A stretch of 64,000 nucleotides of DNA from Pseudomonas sp. VD-NE ins (GCF_031882575.1 NZ_CP134772.1:4972501-5036500), one strand, 5' to 3'. Shown: positions 1 through 9,538, counted from the stretch's first letter. Made by a program: numbers and translations. Notes: a model not told the origin generated them from the sequence alone.

Positions 1-95
1 AAGGGCATGCAAGCCGCGACTATGCCTCACCTCACGTACGGATTGAGCACCTCAGGACCAGCGAGCATTATAAAGAAGGGAGTTTCAACGATGGA

Positions 96-172
96 TGGTG
101 TCCCAGGGCAGGTTCGAACTGCCAACCTTCCCCTTAGGAGGGGGATGCTCTATCCAATTGAGCTACTGGGAC
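96..172 (-). tRNA. tRNA-Arg (anticodon CCU)
   Basis: Read on the minus strand this 77-nt sequence folds as a complete cloverleaf with encoded CCA (TGG at 96-98), a GTTCGAA T-loop and a seven-base anticodon loop CTCCTAA flanked by TCCCC/GGGGA. The anticodon is CCU, so it decodes the arginine codon AGG. It stands alone, with no other tRNA adjacent on the right. Confidence 0.95.
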
Positions 173-466
173 ATTCGTTTGTCGCAGCAGACGCTGCATA
201 ACGGACGGCGTGCATGTTAACCACCGAACCCCGATTTGTCATGTCGTCCGTAGGCTTTTTAAGTGTAGGCAGGAGCCCTGTGATGCTGCGGGAAGAATTA
301 CCGTGCATTTTGCACTCCCCCTAAAAAGCCATCATTGCAGATTGCAACCTGCACAATCCGAAAAACCCGCTCAAATGCTTGTTTTTAAAGGACTTAACAG
401 AGGTTAAACTGTTGGCACGAGGGCTGCTTTGTCTGTTCTATTAGAAGAACATTCGGAGCTACACCC

Positions 467-703
467 ATGAACAGCACCCTTTTGCTTGCAAACGCAATTG
501 CTCTAGCGGTTTTGGTGGGTTTCCATTTTGTGGCCGAAAGCGACTCGCCGGAGCCATTGGCCCAGCGCATGCCACATTACTTGCAGGTTCAAAGAGCACC
601 CCAACTGGCGGTGCTGAGCGATCAGGACACCTCTACCCCACAGGCCGTCAGCAACTCTGAGCAGGTGCGACCAGCACTGACCTCCGAACGTCTGGTTTTT
701 TGA
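467..703 (+). CDS. small membrane-anchored hypothetical protein (78 aa)
   Basis: No family is recognised. Residues 3-20 form one hydrophobic segment (LLLANAIALAVLVGFHFV), followed by a polar, Pro/Gln-rich tail, so it is probably an inner-membrane protein with a soluble tail. A weak Shine-Dalgarno (CGGAG, near 455) precedes ATG 467. The next small membrane gene begins 20 bp downstream with a good AGGAGT site, suggesting a two-gene unit. The product is inferred from the open frame and start signal only. Confidence 0.55.
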   Translation: MNSTLLLANAIALAVLVGFHFVAESDSPEPLAQRMPHYLQVQRAPQLAVLSDQDTSTPQAVSNSEQVRPALTSERLVF

Positions 704-723
704 AATATTTTCAGGAGTACAAC

Positions 724-903
724 ATGTCCAAGTCAGCTGCGGGATTTCTGATCCTCGCCCTATTGAGCGGCGTTGTGCATTTATCGCTGTTCGAGGGCGC
801 TGAAATCACCCTGCCCCTGATTGGCTGCGCTGTTTGTACCGTGCTATTTGTGCTCGCATTGGCCGCAGGACGAAAGATCAAATTTGATCCGGTTTTACGC
901 TGA
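724..903 (+). CDS. small two-helix membrane protein (59 aa)
   Basis: The ATG at 724 is preferred over the in-frame TTG at 700 because AGGAGT sits at 713-718. The protein is almost wholly hydrophobic, with two predicted transmembrane helices (about residues 7-25 and 30-47) and a short basic tail. It follows the 467-703 gene closely and is probably cotranscribed. Its last 26 bp overlap the convergent phnN gene tail to tail. No function is recognised. Confidence 0.55.
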   Translation: MSKSAAGFLILALLSGVVHLSLFEGAEITLPLIGCAVCTVLFVLALAAGRKIKFDPVLR

Positions 904-1447
904 GCCTGATCAGACGCAAGAGACCATTCACGGCATCCGCCAAGTCTCCGGAATTGTCGATTAGATGTACCGGCGCATCACTTGATCTTCTATCCTTGAA
1001 CAACACGTTGCGAGCCAGCCTTGCGTTAATCTGCTCAAGCGTTTCTCGGCCGCGCCTGAGCAAGCGCTCTCGCAACACTTCATCCCTGACCGTCAACAAA
1101 ACCGGCAGCAGTTCTGGATAGCGCTCCATTGCCTGACGCAGATTGGCCCGCGAGCCATTGACCAATACATGCCGTCCAGCATTCAGCCATTGATCCATTT
1201 TCACTGGAATCCCGTAGGCAAGGCCGTTGGCACGCCAGGCCAGTGAGAAACCGCCGACGAGCTCGCGGCGCTCGAACTCCTCCGGCGTCACGCCAATAGC
1301 ATCCTCCCCCACCGATTCAGCAGATCGCGTGATCACCCGGCGAATCACTTGGCAGTTCAACGCAAGTAATGGCTCGCGCGCGGCCTCAATCAAACTGTCC
1401 TTGCCTGAACCGGACGGCCCCATCAAATAAATTAGCTTGCCATCCAT
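878..1447 (-). CDS. phnN: ribose 1,5-bisphosphate phosphokinase PhnN
   Basis: The 189-residue protein is a guanylate-kinase-like P-loop enzyme. The Walker A motif GPSGSGKD is at about residues 10-17, followed by a VITRSA segment like that of guanylate kinase. PhnN phosphorylates ribose 1,5-bisphosphate to PRPP in the C-P lyase pathway and gives an alternative PRPP route. No phn genes for C-P lyase lie nearby, so this is a stand-alone copy, as is common in Pseudomonas. Length and N-terminus fit the family, and the end overlaps the convergent small gene. Confidence 0.85.
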   Translation of the reverse strand: MDGKLIYLMGPSGSGKDSLIEAAREPLLALNCQVIRRVITRSAESVGEDAIGVTPEEFERRELVGGFSLAWRANGLAYGIPVKMDQWLNAGRHVLVNGSRANLRQAMERYPELLPVLLTVRDEVLRERLLRRGRETLEQINARLARNVLFKDRRSSDAPVHLIDNSGDLADAVNGLLRLIRLSVKPDQI

Positions 1448-1836
1448 CCCGAAAATGCCCTCGGCAGGTGTCTGCCACTAGTAAATCGGCAATTTGCCAC
1501 TATTCTGTAAAGGTAAGGAACAAGGATGCAGAACCCGCATAGCATGCACGTTCTGATGCCATCGGACATCAATTGATGTGCAGCAAGAAGCGGACAAGGA
1601 TGCGGGCAGAGGTAAAGATTTCAAACCAGTCCGCATTTCTGATGATTGGTGCTGGCATTACGCCTTTACCCAGCTCAATATTTGTCACAGAATTGACGCC
1701 AATGATCTGGCAATTTTGAGGCATGATGCGGGCCTCTTAACAATTCAGGTTGAACCATTTGGCGCGGATGCTTGTCCTACCACACATCCTGCGGCCAATC
1801 CCGAGAACCGCTCCCCTGAACTAACCGGTTAAATAT
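1448..1836. other. intergenic region upstream of amrZ
   Basis: This 389-bp stretch lies between the divergent phnN and amrZ genes and I see no convincing gene in it. The plus-strand frame at 1578-1832 has no ribosome site and no family resemblance. The region probably holds the amrZ promoter and leader. A sequence resembling an AmrZ operator occurs at 1653-1664. Confidence 0.5.
1653..1664. promoter_or_regulatory. candidate AmrZ autoregulatory site
   Basis: TGGCATTACGCC resembles, from memory, the GGC-rich sites described for AmrZ, which is known to repress its own gene in P. aeruginosa. It lies about 175 bp upstream of the amrZ start. A second loosely similar TGGCAATTTTGAGGC lies near 1708. 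Assignment is by eye and context only. Confidence 0.3.
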
Positions 1837-2163
1837 ATGCGCCCATTGAAACAGGCAATTTATTCCAGCCGTACGGCTGACAAGTTCGTCGTACGTCTGC
1901 CAGACGGAATGCGTGAACGCATTGCCGAGGTGGCTCGCAATCATCATCGCAGCATGAACTCCGAGATCATCGCGCGCCTTGAGCAGAGTCTTATTCAGGA
2001 AGGCGCACTGGGCGAAGAGCTGAGCATGCGCCTGGACAGCCCGGAGCTGTCGTTGCACGAGCGCGAGCTGTTGCAACGTTTCCGTCAACTGTCTCACCGC
2101 CAACAGAACGCACTGGTGTCCTTGATTGCCCACGACGCCGAAATGGCAGCAGACGCGTCCTGA
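1837..2163 (+). CDS. amrZ: AmrZ ribbon-helix-helix regulator of alginate and motility
   Basis: This 108-residue Arc/MetJ-type protein matches AmrZ almost throughout: MRPLKQA start, the basic arm and beta-strand [19 protein letters not shown], the helical part [23 protein letters not shown], and the C-terminal tetramerisation helix ending AEMAADAS. AmrZ is a global regulator that represses flagellar genes and controls alginate, exopolysaccharide and c-di-GMP genes. The start codon has only a weak Shine-Dalgarno, but the MRPLKQA N-terminus is the family's. The gene is monocistronic, with a strong terminator just after the stop. Confidence 0.95.
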   Translation: MRPLKQAIYSSRTADKFVVRLPDGMRERIAEVARNHHRSMNSEIIARLEQSLIQEGALGEELSMRLDSPELSLHERELLQRFRQLSHRQQNALVSLIAHDAEMAADAS

Positions 2164-2181
2164 GTCATACCGAACATCTCA

Positions 2182-2208
2182 AGCCAGCTTAACCGCTGGC
2201 TTTTTTTT
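2182..2208 (+). terminator. rho-independent terminator of amrZ
   Basis: AGCCAGC-TTAACC-GCTGGCT forms a 7-bp stem followed by eight Ts, 20 bp after the amrZ stop codon. Confidence 0.9.
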
Positions 2209-2235
2209 GCGTGGAATTTGAGATTTCGCAGACAC

Positions 2236-2262
2236 AAAAAAGCCCGCCAATTGGCGGGCAGT
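2236..2262 (-). terminator. rho-independent terminator of mgtE
   Basis: On the minus strand, CTGCCCGCCAATTGGCGGGC followed by TTTTTT forms a GC-rich hairpin with a U-tract, 15 bp beyond the mgtE stop. Confidence 0.9.
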
Positions 2263-2276
2263 TTCGCTAATACCGA

Positions 2277-3719
2277 TCAGAGCAGGAAGATTGTCGCCAA
2301 CCCCAAGAAGATGAAGAAGCCGCCACTGTCAGTCATCGCGGTAATCATCACGCTCGCACCCATGGCAGGGTCCCGCCCCATTTTTGCCAGGGTCATCGGA
2401 ATCAATACCCCCATCAGGGCTGCCAACAACAGATTGAGCGTCATTGCCGCAGTCATTACCACGCCCAACGACCAACTGCCGTAAAGCAGGTAAGCAACCA
2501 CACCAATCACACCACCCCAGACAAGGCCATTGATCAAGCCAACGGCCAATTCCTTGCGCATCAGGCGCGAAGTATTGCCGGTGCTGACCTGGTCGAGCGC
2601 CATGGCGCGAACGATCATGGTGATGGTCTGGTTACCGGAGTTGCCGCCAATACCGGCCACGATCGGCATCAGTGCTGCGAGCGCTACCAGTTTCTCGATC
2701 GAGCCTTCGAACAGACCGATCACTCGAGAGGCGACAAACGCAGTGATCAGGTTGACCGCCAGCCATGCCCAACGGTTGCGTAAAGACTTCCAGACGGAGG
2801 CAAAGATGTCTTCCTCTTCACGCAGACCGGCCATGTTGAGAACTTCGCTCTCACTCTCTTCACGAATCAGGTCAACCATTTCATCAATGGTCAGACGACC
2901 GATCAGCTTGCCGTTCTTGTCGACCACAGGAGCCGAGATCAAGTCGTAACGTTCGAACGCCTGAGCAGCGTCGTAAGCATCTTCGTCCGGATGGAAACTT
3001 ACCGGATCGCTAGCCATCACCTCGGCAACCTGCTTGTCTGGATCATTGACCAACAGACGCTTGATCGGCAGCACACCTTTGAGCACACCGTCGTAGTCGA
3101 CAACGAACAGCTTGTCGGTGTGACCCGGCAACTCTTTGAGGCGACGCAGGTAACGCAGAACCACTTCAAGGCTGACATCCTCACGGATAGTCACCATCTC
3201 GAAGTCCATCAACGCACCGACCTGCTCCTCGTCGTAAGACAAGGCCGACCGCACGCGCTCACGCTGCTGGTTATCCAGACTCTCCATCAGTTCATGGACG
3301 ACGTCTCGCGGCAGCTCGGAAGCCAGGTCAGCAAGTTCATCGGCATCCATGTCCTTGGCGGCAGCCAGGAGCTCGTGATCATCCATGTCGGCGATCAGCG
3401 TTTCACGAACGGAGTCGGATACTTCGAGAAGAATGTCGCCGTCGCGATCAGCCTTGACCAATTGCCAGAGCGTCAGACGATCGTCCAGCGGCAAGGCTTC
3501 AAGGATATAGGCGACGTCGGCGGAGTGCAGATCATCAAGCTTGCGTTGCAGCTCGACGAGATTTTGCCGGTGAACCAGATTTTCGACGCGATCGTGATGC
3601 GCGCCTTCCTGGCGATGAGTCAGGTCTTCGACGACCCGCTGACGCTGCAGCAGTTCGACGACCTGAGCCAGGCGATCCTGCAGGCTTTCTTGTGTTTTCT
3701 TTACTTCGATTTCAGACAT
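2277..3719 (-). CDS. mgtE: magnesium transporter MgtE
   Basis: The 480-residue protein has MgtE architecture. An N-terminal superhelical domain is rich in acidic residues (about 1-150: ADVAYILEALPLDDRL, ELADLASELP). A CBS pair follows (about 155-275: MTIREDVSLEVVLRYLRRL and FERYDLISAPVVDKNG). The C-terminal membrane domain has five helices with the pore segment GIGGNSGNQTITMIVR. It is a Mg2+-gated, membrane-potential-driven Mg2+ channel. The ATG at 3719 is chosen over the upstream in-frame start at 3749 because GGAG is seven bases upstream and family members start MSE. Confidence 0.93.
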   Translation of the reverse strand: MSEIEVKKTQESLQDRLAQVVELLQRQRVVEDLTHRQEGAHHDRVENLVHRQNLVELQRKLDDLHSADVAYILEALPLDDRLTLWQLVKADRDGDILLEVSDSVRETLIADMDDHELLAAAKDMDADELADLASELPRDVVHELMESLDNQQRERVRSALSYDEEQVGALMDFEMVTIREDVSLEVVLRYLRRLKELPGHTDKLFVVDYDGVLKGVLPIKRLLVNDPDKQVAEVMASDPVSFHPDEDAYDAAQAFERYDLISAPVVDKNGKLIGRLTIDEMVDLIREESESEVLNMAGLREEEDIFASVWKSLRNRWAWLAVNLITAFVASRVIGLFEGSIEKLVALAALMPIVAGIGGNSGNQTITMIVRAMALDQVSTGNTSRLMRKELAVGLINGLVWGGVIGVVAYLLYGSWSLGVVMTAAMTLNLLLAALMGVLIPMTLAKMGRDPAMGASVMITAMTDSGGFFIFLGLATIFLL

Positions 3720-4040
3720 AGGCGAACTCCACTCCCAGCAGCGGGGCACGCCGGAAGGATCAATCAGTCAATTCATGATTGGTGAAACTATTTACTGAGT
3801 AACTACTGGGTAAGTCCATGGAGGTTTTCCATAAGCCCCGGCGGGGCTGACGGGCGCAATGATACACCGCCTGACGGTTTTAAACGTTAAAAAATCACGG
3901 TCGAAACAAGCGCTTGCGAAACAAACCTGAGCACTGTCCTGATCCCTGCAAATGCGACGACTCATCCTGAAAAGAAAACACACCGGCACCGAAAAATGCA
4001 TCGACTACCCTTGAGCGTAGATCGTCATGGAGGACGTCGA

Positions 4041-4559
4041 ATGCCATTTAAAACACCTCACCTTGTAGTCGCCAGCCTGCTCTGCCTGCCCCCTGACGCC
4101 GCCGCGATCACGCTTCATCGCTGTGAAGCCGCTGATGGCAGCGTCACGTTCACCTCGATGAGCTGTGCGCACGGTGAACGGCGCTCAGCACAGGAAGTCC
4201 ACCCCTACTCCCCCGGATCAGTCACGGCAGTGATGCCGGAGCACAACCACGAAGAAACATCAGGCATGACAACGCGAAATAGAGAACCAGGCATCATTGG
4301 TCACAATGAAGACAAATGCGGAAACCTGATCGACGCGAGACAACGTCGCGCAGCGATCATCAATCAACGCGTGATTGCCGGCATGAATCAGCAAGACGTC
4401 GAAAGCGCGCTAGGCAAACCGGACAAGGTGAATATTCGAACGTCGACGACGAGCTACCGATACGACCTCAAGCGAGGCCGTAGTGCTCAAATAGATTTTG
4501 ATGAGCGAGGATGCGTAAAGGCAAAAACCAAATCCCGGACAGCAAAAAGCCCGCGTTAA
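4041..4559 (+). CDS. secreted DUF4124 / BamE-like protein
   Basis: ATG 4041 is chosen because GGAGG lies at 4029-4033. Residues 1-20 form a signal-peptide-like segment ending in PPDAAA. The N-terminal part (ITLHRCEAADGSVTFTSMSC) has the DUF4124 pattern with two cysteines. The C-terminal part (VIAGMNQQDVESALGKPDKVN, then TSYRYDLKRG) resembles the SmpA/OmlA/BamE fold. A periplasmic envelope role is inferred but no specific function. Its stop codon lies in the loop of the downstream terminator hairpin. Confidence 0.75.
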   Translation: MPFKTPHLVVASLLCLPPDAAAITLHRCEAADGSVTFTSMSCAHGERRSAQEVHPYSPGSVTAVMPEHNHEETSGMTTRNREPGIIGHNEDKCGNLIDARQRRAAIINQRVIAGMNQQDVESALGKPDKVNIRTSTTSYRYDLKRGRSAQIDFDERGCVKAKTKSRTAKSPR

Positions 4560-4571
4560 ACGCGGGCTTTT
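4545..4571. terminator. bidirectional terminator overlapping a stop codon
   Basis: AAAAGCCCGCGTT / AACGCGGGCTTTT is a perfect 13-bp inverted repeat around one base. It has T-runs on both strands, so it can end both the plus-strand gene 4041-4559 (whose TAA is in the loop) and the minus-strand tRNA-Arg cluster. Confidence 0.85.
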
Positions 4572-4578
4572 CGGTATA

Positions 4579-4655
4579 TGGTGCACTCGACAGGATTCGA
4601 ACCTGTGACCGCTCGGTTCGTAGCCGAGTACTCTATCCAGCTGAGCTACGAGTGC
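4579..4655 (-). tRNA. tRNA-Arg (anticodon ACG), copy 3
   Basis: A complete 77-nt cloverleaf on the minus strand with encoded CCA. The anticodon loop CTACGAA gives anticodon ACG (inosine-modified in vivo, reading CGN codons). The sequence is identical to the copies at 4727-4803 and 4875-4951. It is the promoter-distal member of the array. Confidence 0.97.
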
Positions 4656-4726
4656 ATTTGTGTTTTTAGCCCAGACCACAACTGGATGAAGCCAAGTTAG
4701 CTGCATTACTGCAATCAACTCTTAAA

Positions 4727-4803
4727 TGGTGCACTCGACAGGATTCGAACCTGTGACCGCTCGGTTCGTAGCCGAGTACTCTATCCAGCTGAGCTACGAG
4801 TGC
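4727..4803 (-). tRNA. tRNA-Arg (anticodon ACG), copy 2
   Basis: The sequence is identical to its neighbours and begins exactly 148 bp after the previous copy. The 71-bp spacers on either side are similar but not identical. Confidence 0.97.
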
Positions 4804-4874
4804 ATTTGTGTTTTTAGACCAGATCACATCTGGTTGAAGCCAAGTCATTTACATTGCTGTAACTGACTCTTAAA

Positions 4875-4951
4875 TGGTGCACTCGACAGGATTCGAACCT
4901 GTGACCGCTCGGTTCGTAGCCGAGTACTCTATCCAGCTGAGCTACGAGTGC
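4875..4951 (-). tRNA. tRNA-Arg (anticodon ACG), copy 1
   Basis: The first of the three arginine tRNA genes in transcription order, with the ACG anticodon loop and encoded CCA. It is preceded by tRNA-Ser and is probably part of one tRNA transcript with it. Confidence 0.97.
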
Positions 4952-5058
4952 ATTTGTTGCGCCGCATTATAGCCCGTCTAATCTCTATTCCAACCACTTT
5001 TTCTATTAATTTCAACAACTTACAGAAAAAGCCAGATTACGACGTACTAAGCAAATAA

Positions 5059-5149
5059 TGGCGGAGAACGGGGGATTCGAACCCCCGACACCCTTGTGAG
5101 GTGTACTCCCTTAGCAGGGGAGCGCCTTCGGCCACTCGGCCAGCTCTCC
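5059..5149 (-). tRNA. tRNA-Ser (anticodon GCU)
   Basis: A 91-nt class II tRNA on the minus strand with a long variable arm, a GGAGAGC/GTTCTCC acceptor stem and the anticodon loop CTGCTAA (anticodon GCU, codons AGC/AGU). It follows csrA by about 60 bp, the same neighbourhood as rsmA in P. aeruginosa. Confidence 0.97.
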
Positions 5150-5211
5150 GCAACACGGGGCGTATCTTAACCAACCTTTTCCCCGTTTGCAAACATAAAA
5201 ATCGATAAAAA

Positions 5212-5400
5212 TTAATGGCTTGGTTCTTCGTCCTTCTCTTTCTTTATACGCAGGTAAATTTCCTCACGGTGCACGGCAACCTCTTTCGGGGCGTTGACGC
5301 CGATACGCACTTGGTTTCCTTTAACGCCGAGCACGGTCACGGTGATTTCGCCATCACCAATAATCAGGCTTTCTGCGCACCGACGAGTCAGAATCAGCAT
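5212..5400 (-). CDS. rsmA: carbon storage / secondary metabolism regulator RsmA (CsrA)
   Basis: The 62-residue protein starts [16 protein letters not shown] and contains the RNA-binding [12 protein letters not shown] segment with the essential arginine (R44). Family length is 61-65. RsmA binds GGA motifs in 5' leaders and blocks translation. It is itself titrated by RsmX/Y/Z RNAs under GacS/GacA. ATG 5400 is chosen over the upstream start at 5418 because it gives the family N-terminus and has GAGGAG in front. It lies downstream of lysC, as in other pseudomonads. Confidence 0.96.
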   Translation of the reverse strand: MLILTRRCAESLIIGDGEITVTVLGVKGNQVRIGVNAPKEVAVHREEIYLRIKKEKDEEPSH

Positions 5401-5541
5401 ACCTTTCTCCTCACGCAATTCAGTTCAGGGACAACAGTCTGCAAAAAAAAGGCACCCGACCTACAACCGGAGCGATCGTAGCCCTACATGCCTGAGTATT
5501 GACCAGCGCGAGCAAAAGAACAGTTGAGGGCTCGCGCCATT

Positions 5542-5576
5542 CAAAAAATAAAGGGCGCGGTCAGACCGCGCCCTTC
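5542..5576 (-). terminator. rho-independent terminator of lysC
   Basis: On the minus strand an 11-bp perfect stem (AAGGGCGCGGT / ACCGCGCCCTT) with a three-base loop is followed by TATTTTTTG, 12 bp after the lysC stop. Confidence 0.9.
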
Positions 5577-5587
5577 AAGAAACGGAA

Positions 5588-6829
5588 TTACTCGCCTTGA
5601 CGGGCGGGAGCATCCAGTTCGAAAGCCGTGTGCAGGGCGCGCACGGCCAGTTCCAGGTACTTCTCTTCGATGACCACGGAAACCTTGATTTCCGAAGTCG
5701 AGATCATCTGGATGTTGATGCTTTCTTTTGCCAGGGATTCGAACATGCGGCTGGCCACGCCTGCGTGGGAACGCATGCCGACGCCGACGATCGAGACCTT
5801 GGCAATCTTGGTGTCGCCTACGACTTCACGGGCACCGATCTCGCGAGCGGTGTTTTCCAGCACGGTCTGTGCGGCCTGGTAGTCGTTGCGGTGCACGGTG
5901 AAGGTGAAGTCGGTGGTGTTATCGTGCGCGACGTTCTGCACGATCATGTCGACTTCGATGTTCGCGGCACTGATCGGGCCGAGAATCTTGAACGCCACGC
6001 CCGGGGTGTCTGGCACGCCACGGATGGTCAGCTTGGCTTCATCGCGGTTGAAAGCGATGCCGGAAATGATCGGCTGTTCCATGGTTTCCTCTTCATCAAT
6101 AGTAATGAGGGTGCCCGGACCCTCCTTGAAGCTGTGCAGTACGCGCAGCGGAACGTTGTATTTGCCGGCGAATTCCACCGCACGGATCTGCAACACCTTG
6201 GAACCGAGGCTGGCCATTTCCAGCATCTCTTCAAAGGTAATCTTGTCGAGACGCTGAGCGACTGGCACGACACGCGGGTCAGTGGTGTAAACACCATCGA
6301 CGTCGGTGTAGATCTGGCACTCGTCAGCCTTCAACGCAGCAGCCAGCGCCACGCCGGTGGTATCCGAACCGCCACGACCGAGGGTGGTGATGTTGCCGTG
6401 TTCGTCGACGCCCTGGAAACCGGCGACAACCACCACGCGACCCGCTTTCAGATCACCGCGAATCTTCTGGTCATCAATCTGCAAGATACGCGCTTTATTG
6501 TGCGCACTGTCGGTCAGGATCCGCACCTGATTACCGGTGTACGACACCGCTGGCACGCCGCGCTTGATCAGCGCCATGGCCAACAGGGCAATCGTCACCT
6601 GCTCACCAGTGGAAACGATCACATCCAGTTCACGCGGAACCGGTTGAGTGTCGCCACTGATTTGTTTGGCCAGATCGATCAGACGGTTGGTTTCGCCGCT
6701 CATTGCAGACAGCACAACCACCAGGTCATCGCCGGCATCGCGGAATTTCTTAACCTTGTCGGCGACCTGCTCGATTCTCTCGACAGTACCGACCGAGGTG
6801 CCTCCAAATTTCTGTACGATCAAAGCCAT
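5588..6829 (-). CDS. lysC: aspartate kinase LysC
   Basis: The 413-residue enzyme phosphorylates L-aspartate, the first step towards lysine, threonine, methionine and diaminopimelate. The amino-acid-kinase domain has VQKFGGTSVG at residues 4-13 and LGRGGSDTTGVAL near 150. Two ACT domains follow (from about residue 260), which in this family bind lysine and threonine for feedback inhibition. ATG 6829 is chosen since MALIVQKFGGTS is the conserved start. It lies 90 bp after alaS on the same strand and ends at a strong terminator. Confidence 0.96.
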   Translation of the reverse strand: MALIVQKFGGTSVGTVERIEQVADKVKKFRDAGDDLVVVLSAMSGETNRLIDLAKQISGDTQPVPRELDVIVSTGEQVTIALLAMALIKRGVPAVSYTGNQVRILTDSAHNKARILQIDDQKIRGDLKAGRVVVVAGFQGVDEHGNITTLGRGGSDTTGVALAAALKADECQIYTDVDGVYTTDPRVVPVAQRLDKITFEEMLEMASLGSKVLQIRAVEFAGKYNVPLRVLHSFKEGPGTLITIDEEETMEQPIISGIAFNRDEAKLTIRGVPDTPGVAFKILGPISAANIEVDMIVQNVAHDNTTDFTFTVHRNDYQAAQTVLENTAREIGAREVVGDTKIAKVSIVGVGMRSHAGVASRMFESLAKESINIQMISTSEIKVSVVIEEKYLELAVRALHTAFELDAPARQGE

Positions 6830-6882
6830 TTCAAAGCCGCCTCTGCCCATGAAGGGCGCCCAATAATCACTCGAACAGCCGC

Positions 6883-6909
6883 CGGGCCCGCCACTAGACT
6901 GCGGGCCCG
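6883..6909. other. GC-rich hairpin between alaS and lysC
   Basis: CGGGCCCGC and GCGGGCCCG form a perfect 9-bp stem with a 9-base loop in the 90-bp alaS-lysC spacer. There is no U-tract, so it is more likely an RNA stability or attenuation element than a simple terminator. Its role is not known. Confidence 0.45.
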
Positions 6910-6919
6910 ACGGGCCGTC

Positions 6920-9538
6920 TTATAAACCCTGCTCGACGAATGGAACGGTCAGCGCCAGTGCGCCATCCAGTGCGCCGGCGTCAATACCGCCGCCCTGCGC
7001 CATGTCCGGACGACCACCGCCCTTCCCGCCCACTGCCGCAGCAGCCTGCTTCATCAAATCACCGGCTTTGAGTTGGCCAGTCAGGTCCTTGGTTACGCCT
7101 GCAACCAGTACGACCTTTTCCTCATGGACACTGCCGAGCAGGATCACTGCGCGGCCGAGTTTGTTCTTCAACTGATCAACCAGCGCCAGTAGCGCCTTGG
7201 CGTCCTGCCCATCCAGACGTGCGGCCAAGACCTTCACGCCCTTGACGTCCAGTGCCGAAGACGACAGATCGTCACCCGCAGCGCTGGCCGCCTTGGCTTG
7301 CAACTGCTCGAGTTGCTTCTCCAGTTGGCGATTGCGCTCCAGCACAGCCGACAGCTTGTCGATCAGGTTGTCGCGGCTGCCCTTGACCAGGCTGGCCGCT
7401 TCCTTGAGTTGTTCTTCTGCCGCGTTCAAGTAGGCCAGTGCCGCAGCACCAGTGACTGCCTCGATACGACGCACGCCCGATGCCACACCGCCTTCGCTGA
7501 TGATTTTCAGCAGGCCGATGTCGCCGGTACGGTTGGCGTGGATACCGCCGCACAGCTCGACGGAGAAATCACCGCCCATGCTCAGGACGCGCACGTTGTC
7601 GCCGTACTTCTCGCCGAACAGCGCCATCGCGCCTTTGTTCTTCGCGGTTTCGATGTCGGTTTCTTCGGTTTCAACGGCGGAGTTCTTGCGGATCTCGGCG
7701 TTGACGATGTCTTCCAGCGCTTTGATCTGCTCAGGCTTGATCGCTTCGAAGTGGCTGAAGTCGAAACGCAGGCGCTGGCTATCCACCAACGAACCTTTCT
7801 GCTGAACGTGCTCGCCCAGTACCTGACGCAGCGCAGCGTGCAGCAAGTGCGTGGCCGAATGGTTCAGCGAAGTCGCGTGACGCACTTCGGCGTCGACGTG
7901 GGTTTCCACTGGCGCGCCGATGGTCAGGCTGCCCGAATCCAGCACGCCGTGGTGCAGGAAGGCGCCGCCAGTCTTGGTGGTGTCACGTACGTCGAAACGC
8001 GCGCTGCCCGCCTGAAGGAAACCGCAGTCGCCGATCTGGCCGCCGGATTCAGCGTAGAACGGCGTCTGGTTCAGAACGATCACCGCCTCTTCGCCTTCAT
8101 TCAAGACGTCGACCGACTGGCCATCTTTATAGATAGCGACAATTTTTGCCGAACCGCTGGTGTCTTTGTAACCGGTGAACTCGGTGGCCACATCAACCTT
8201 GACCAGGGTGTTGTAGTCCAGACCGAAGGAGCTGGCCGAACGCGCGCGAACACGCTGGGCTTCCATCTCACGTTCGAAGCCGACTTCGTCGACCGTCAGG
8301 CTGCGCTCGCGGGCGATGTCGGCGGTCAGGTCCATCGGGAAACCGTAGGTGTCGTAGAGTTTGAACACCACGTCGCCCGGCACCACGGTGCCTTTGAGTT
8401 CCAGCAGATCCTGCTCGAGAATTTTCAGGCCGTGCTCCAGAGTCTTGGAGAACTGCTCTTCTTCAGCCTTGAGCACGCGCTCGATGTTGCTCTGCTGCTT
8501 CTTCAGTTCCGGGAAGGCTTCGCCCATCTCGGCAACCAGCGCCGCGACGATCTTGTAGAAGAAGCTGCCAGTGGCGCCCAGCTTGTTACCGTGACGGCAG
8601 GCGCGACGGATGATCCGGCGCAGCACATAACCGCGACCTTCGTTGGACGGCAGCACGCCATCGGCAATCAGGAAACCGCACGAACGGATGTGGTCAGACA
8701 CGACTTTCAGCGAAGACTGGTCGCCGTTTTCGCAACCGATTGCCTCAGCCGAAGCTTTCAGCAGGTTCTTGAACAGGTCGATGTCGTAGTTGGAATTGAC
8801 GTGCTGCATCACCGCACTGATCCGCTCCAGGCCCATACCGGTATCGACCGACGGCGCTGGCAACGGATGCAACACGCCGTCGGCGGTGCGGTTGAACTGC
8901 ATGAACACGTTGTTCCAGATCTCGATGTAACGGTCGCCGTCTTCTTCCGGCGAGCCCGGCGGGCCACCCCAGATGTGATCGCCGTGATCGTAGAAAATCT
9001 CGGTGCATGGGCCGCACGGGCCGGTATCGCCCATGGTCCAGAAGTTGTCGGAGGCGTACGGTGCGCCTTTGTTGTCGCCGATGCGGATCATGCGCTCGGC
9101 AGGCACACCGATTTCTTTGGTCCAGATGTCATACGCTTCGTCATCCGAGGCGTAAACGGTAACCCAGAGTTTTTCCTTCGGCAGTTGCAGTACGCCGGTC
9201 AGGAAGGTCCACGCGTAGGTGATCGCGTCCTTCTTGAAATAGTCACCGAAGCTGAAGTTACCGAGCATTTCGAAGAACGTGTGGTGACGAGCGGTATAAC
9301 CGACGTTTTCCAGGTCGCTGTTCTTGCCACCGGCACGCACGCATTTCTGGCTGCTGGTCGCGCGGGTGTACGCACGTTTTTCCTGGCCCAGGAAGCAGTC
9401 CTTGAACTGGTTCATCCCCGCGTTAGTGAACAGCAGGGTTGGGTCGTTGCCCGGAATCAAAGAGCTGGAGGCTACACGGGTGTGGCCTTGCTCTTCGAAG
9501 AAGCGAAGGAAGGCTTCACGGATTTCTGCGCTTTTCAT
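6920..9538 (-). CDS. alaS: alanyl-tRNA synthetase
   Basis: The 872-residue class II synthetase charges tRNA-Ala. The catalytic domain starts [19 protein letters not shown] and includes [17 protein letters not shown]. The editing domain carries [12 protein letters not shown] and [13 protein letters not shown] (zinc-binding His/Cys). A C-terminal coiled coil and DHHA1-like domain end at [14 protein letters not shown]. Length fits the family. ATG 9538 is used; a longer in-frame extension to 9604 lacks family resemblance. The gene order alaS-lysC-rsmA is conserved in Pseudomonas. Confidence 0.97.
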   Translation of the reverse strand: MKSAEIREAFLRFFEEQGHTRVASSSLIPGNDPTLLFTNAGMNQFKDCFLGQEKRAYTRATSSQKCVRAGGKNSDLENVGYTARHHTFFEMLGNFSFGDYFKKDAITYAWTFLTGVLQLPKEKLWVTVYASDDEAYDIWTKEIGVPAERMIRIGDNKGAPYASDNFWTMGDTGPCGPCTEIFYDHGDHIWGGPPGSPEEDGDRYIEIWNNVFMQFNRTADGVLHPLPAPSVDTGMGLERISAVMQHVNSNYDIDLFKNLLKASAEAIGCENGDQSSLKVVSDHIRSCGFLIADGVLPSNEGRGYVLRRIIRRACRHGNKLGATGSFFYKIVAALVAEMGEAFPELKKQQSNIERVLKAEEEQFSKTLEHGLKILEQDLLELKGTVVPGDVVFKLYDTYGFPMDLTADIARERSLTVDEVGFEREMEAQRVRARSASSFGLDYNTLVKVDVATEFTGYKDTSGSAKIVAIYKDGQSVDVLNEGEEAVIVLNQTPFYAESGGQIGDCGFLQAGSARFDVRDTTKTGGAFLHHGVLDSGSLTIGAPVETHVDAEVRHATSLNHSATHLLHAALRQVLGEHVQQKGSLVDSQRLRFDFSHFEAIKPEQIKALEDIVNAEIRKNSAVETEETDIETAKNKGAMALFGEKYGDNVRVLSMGGDFSVELCGGIHANRTGDIGLLKIISEGGVASGVRRIEAVTGAAALAYLNAAEEQLKEAASLVKGSRDNLIDKLSAVLERNRQLEKQLEQLQAKAASAAGDDLSSSALDVKGVKVLAARLDGQDAKALLALVDQLKNKLGRAVILLGSVHEEKVVLVAGVTKDLTGQLKAGDLMKQAAAAVGGKGGGRPDMAQGGGIDAGALDGALALTVPFVEQGL

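Noticed and set aside
878..1447. phnN as evidence of a C-P lyase operon
   Set aside because: No other phn gene lies nearby; stand-alone phnN is common in Pseudomonas.
1578..1832. 84-codon open frame upstream of amrZ
   Set aside because: No ribosome site, no conserved pattern, and it covers the expected amrZ promoter.
4410..4848. Minus-strand open frames repeating [20 protein letters not shown]
   Set aside because: They are translations of the tRNA-Arg genes, a common false ORF.
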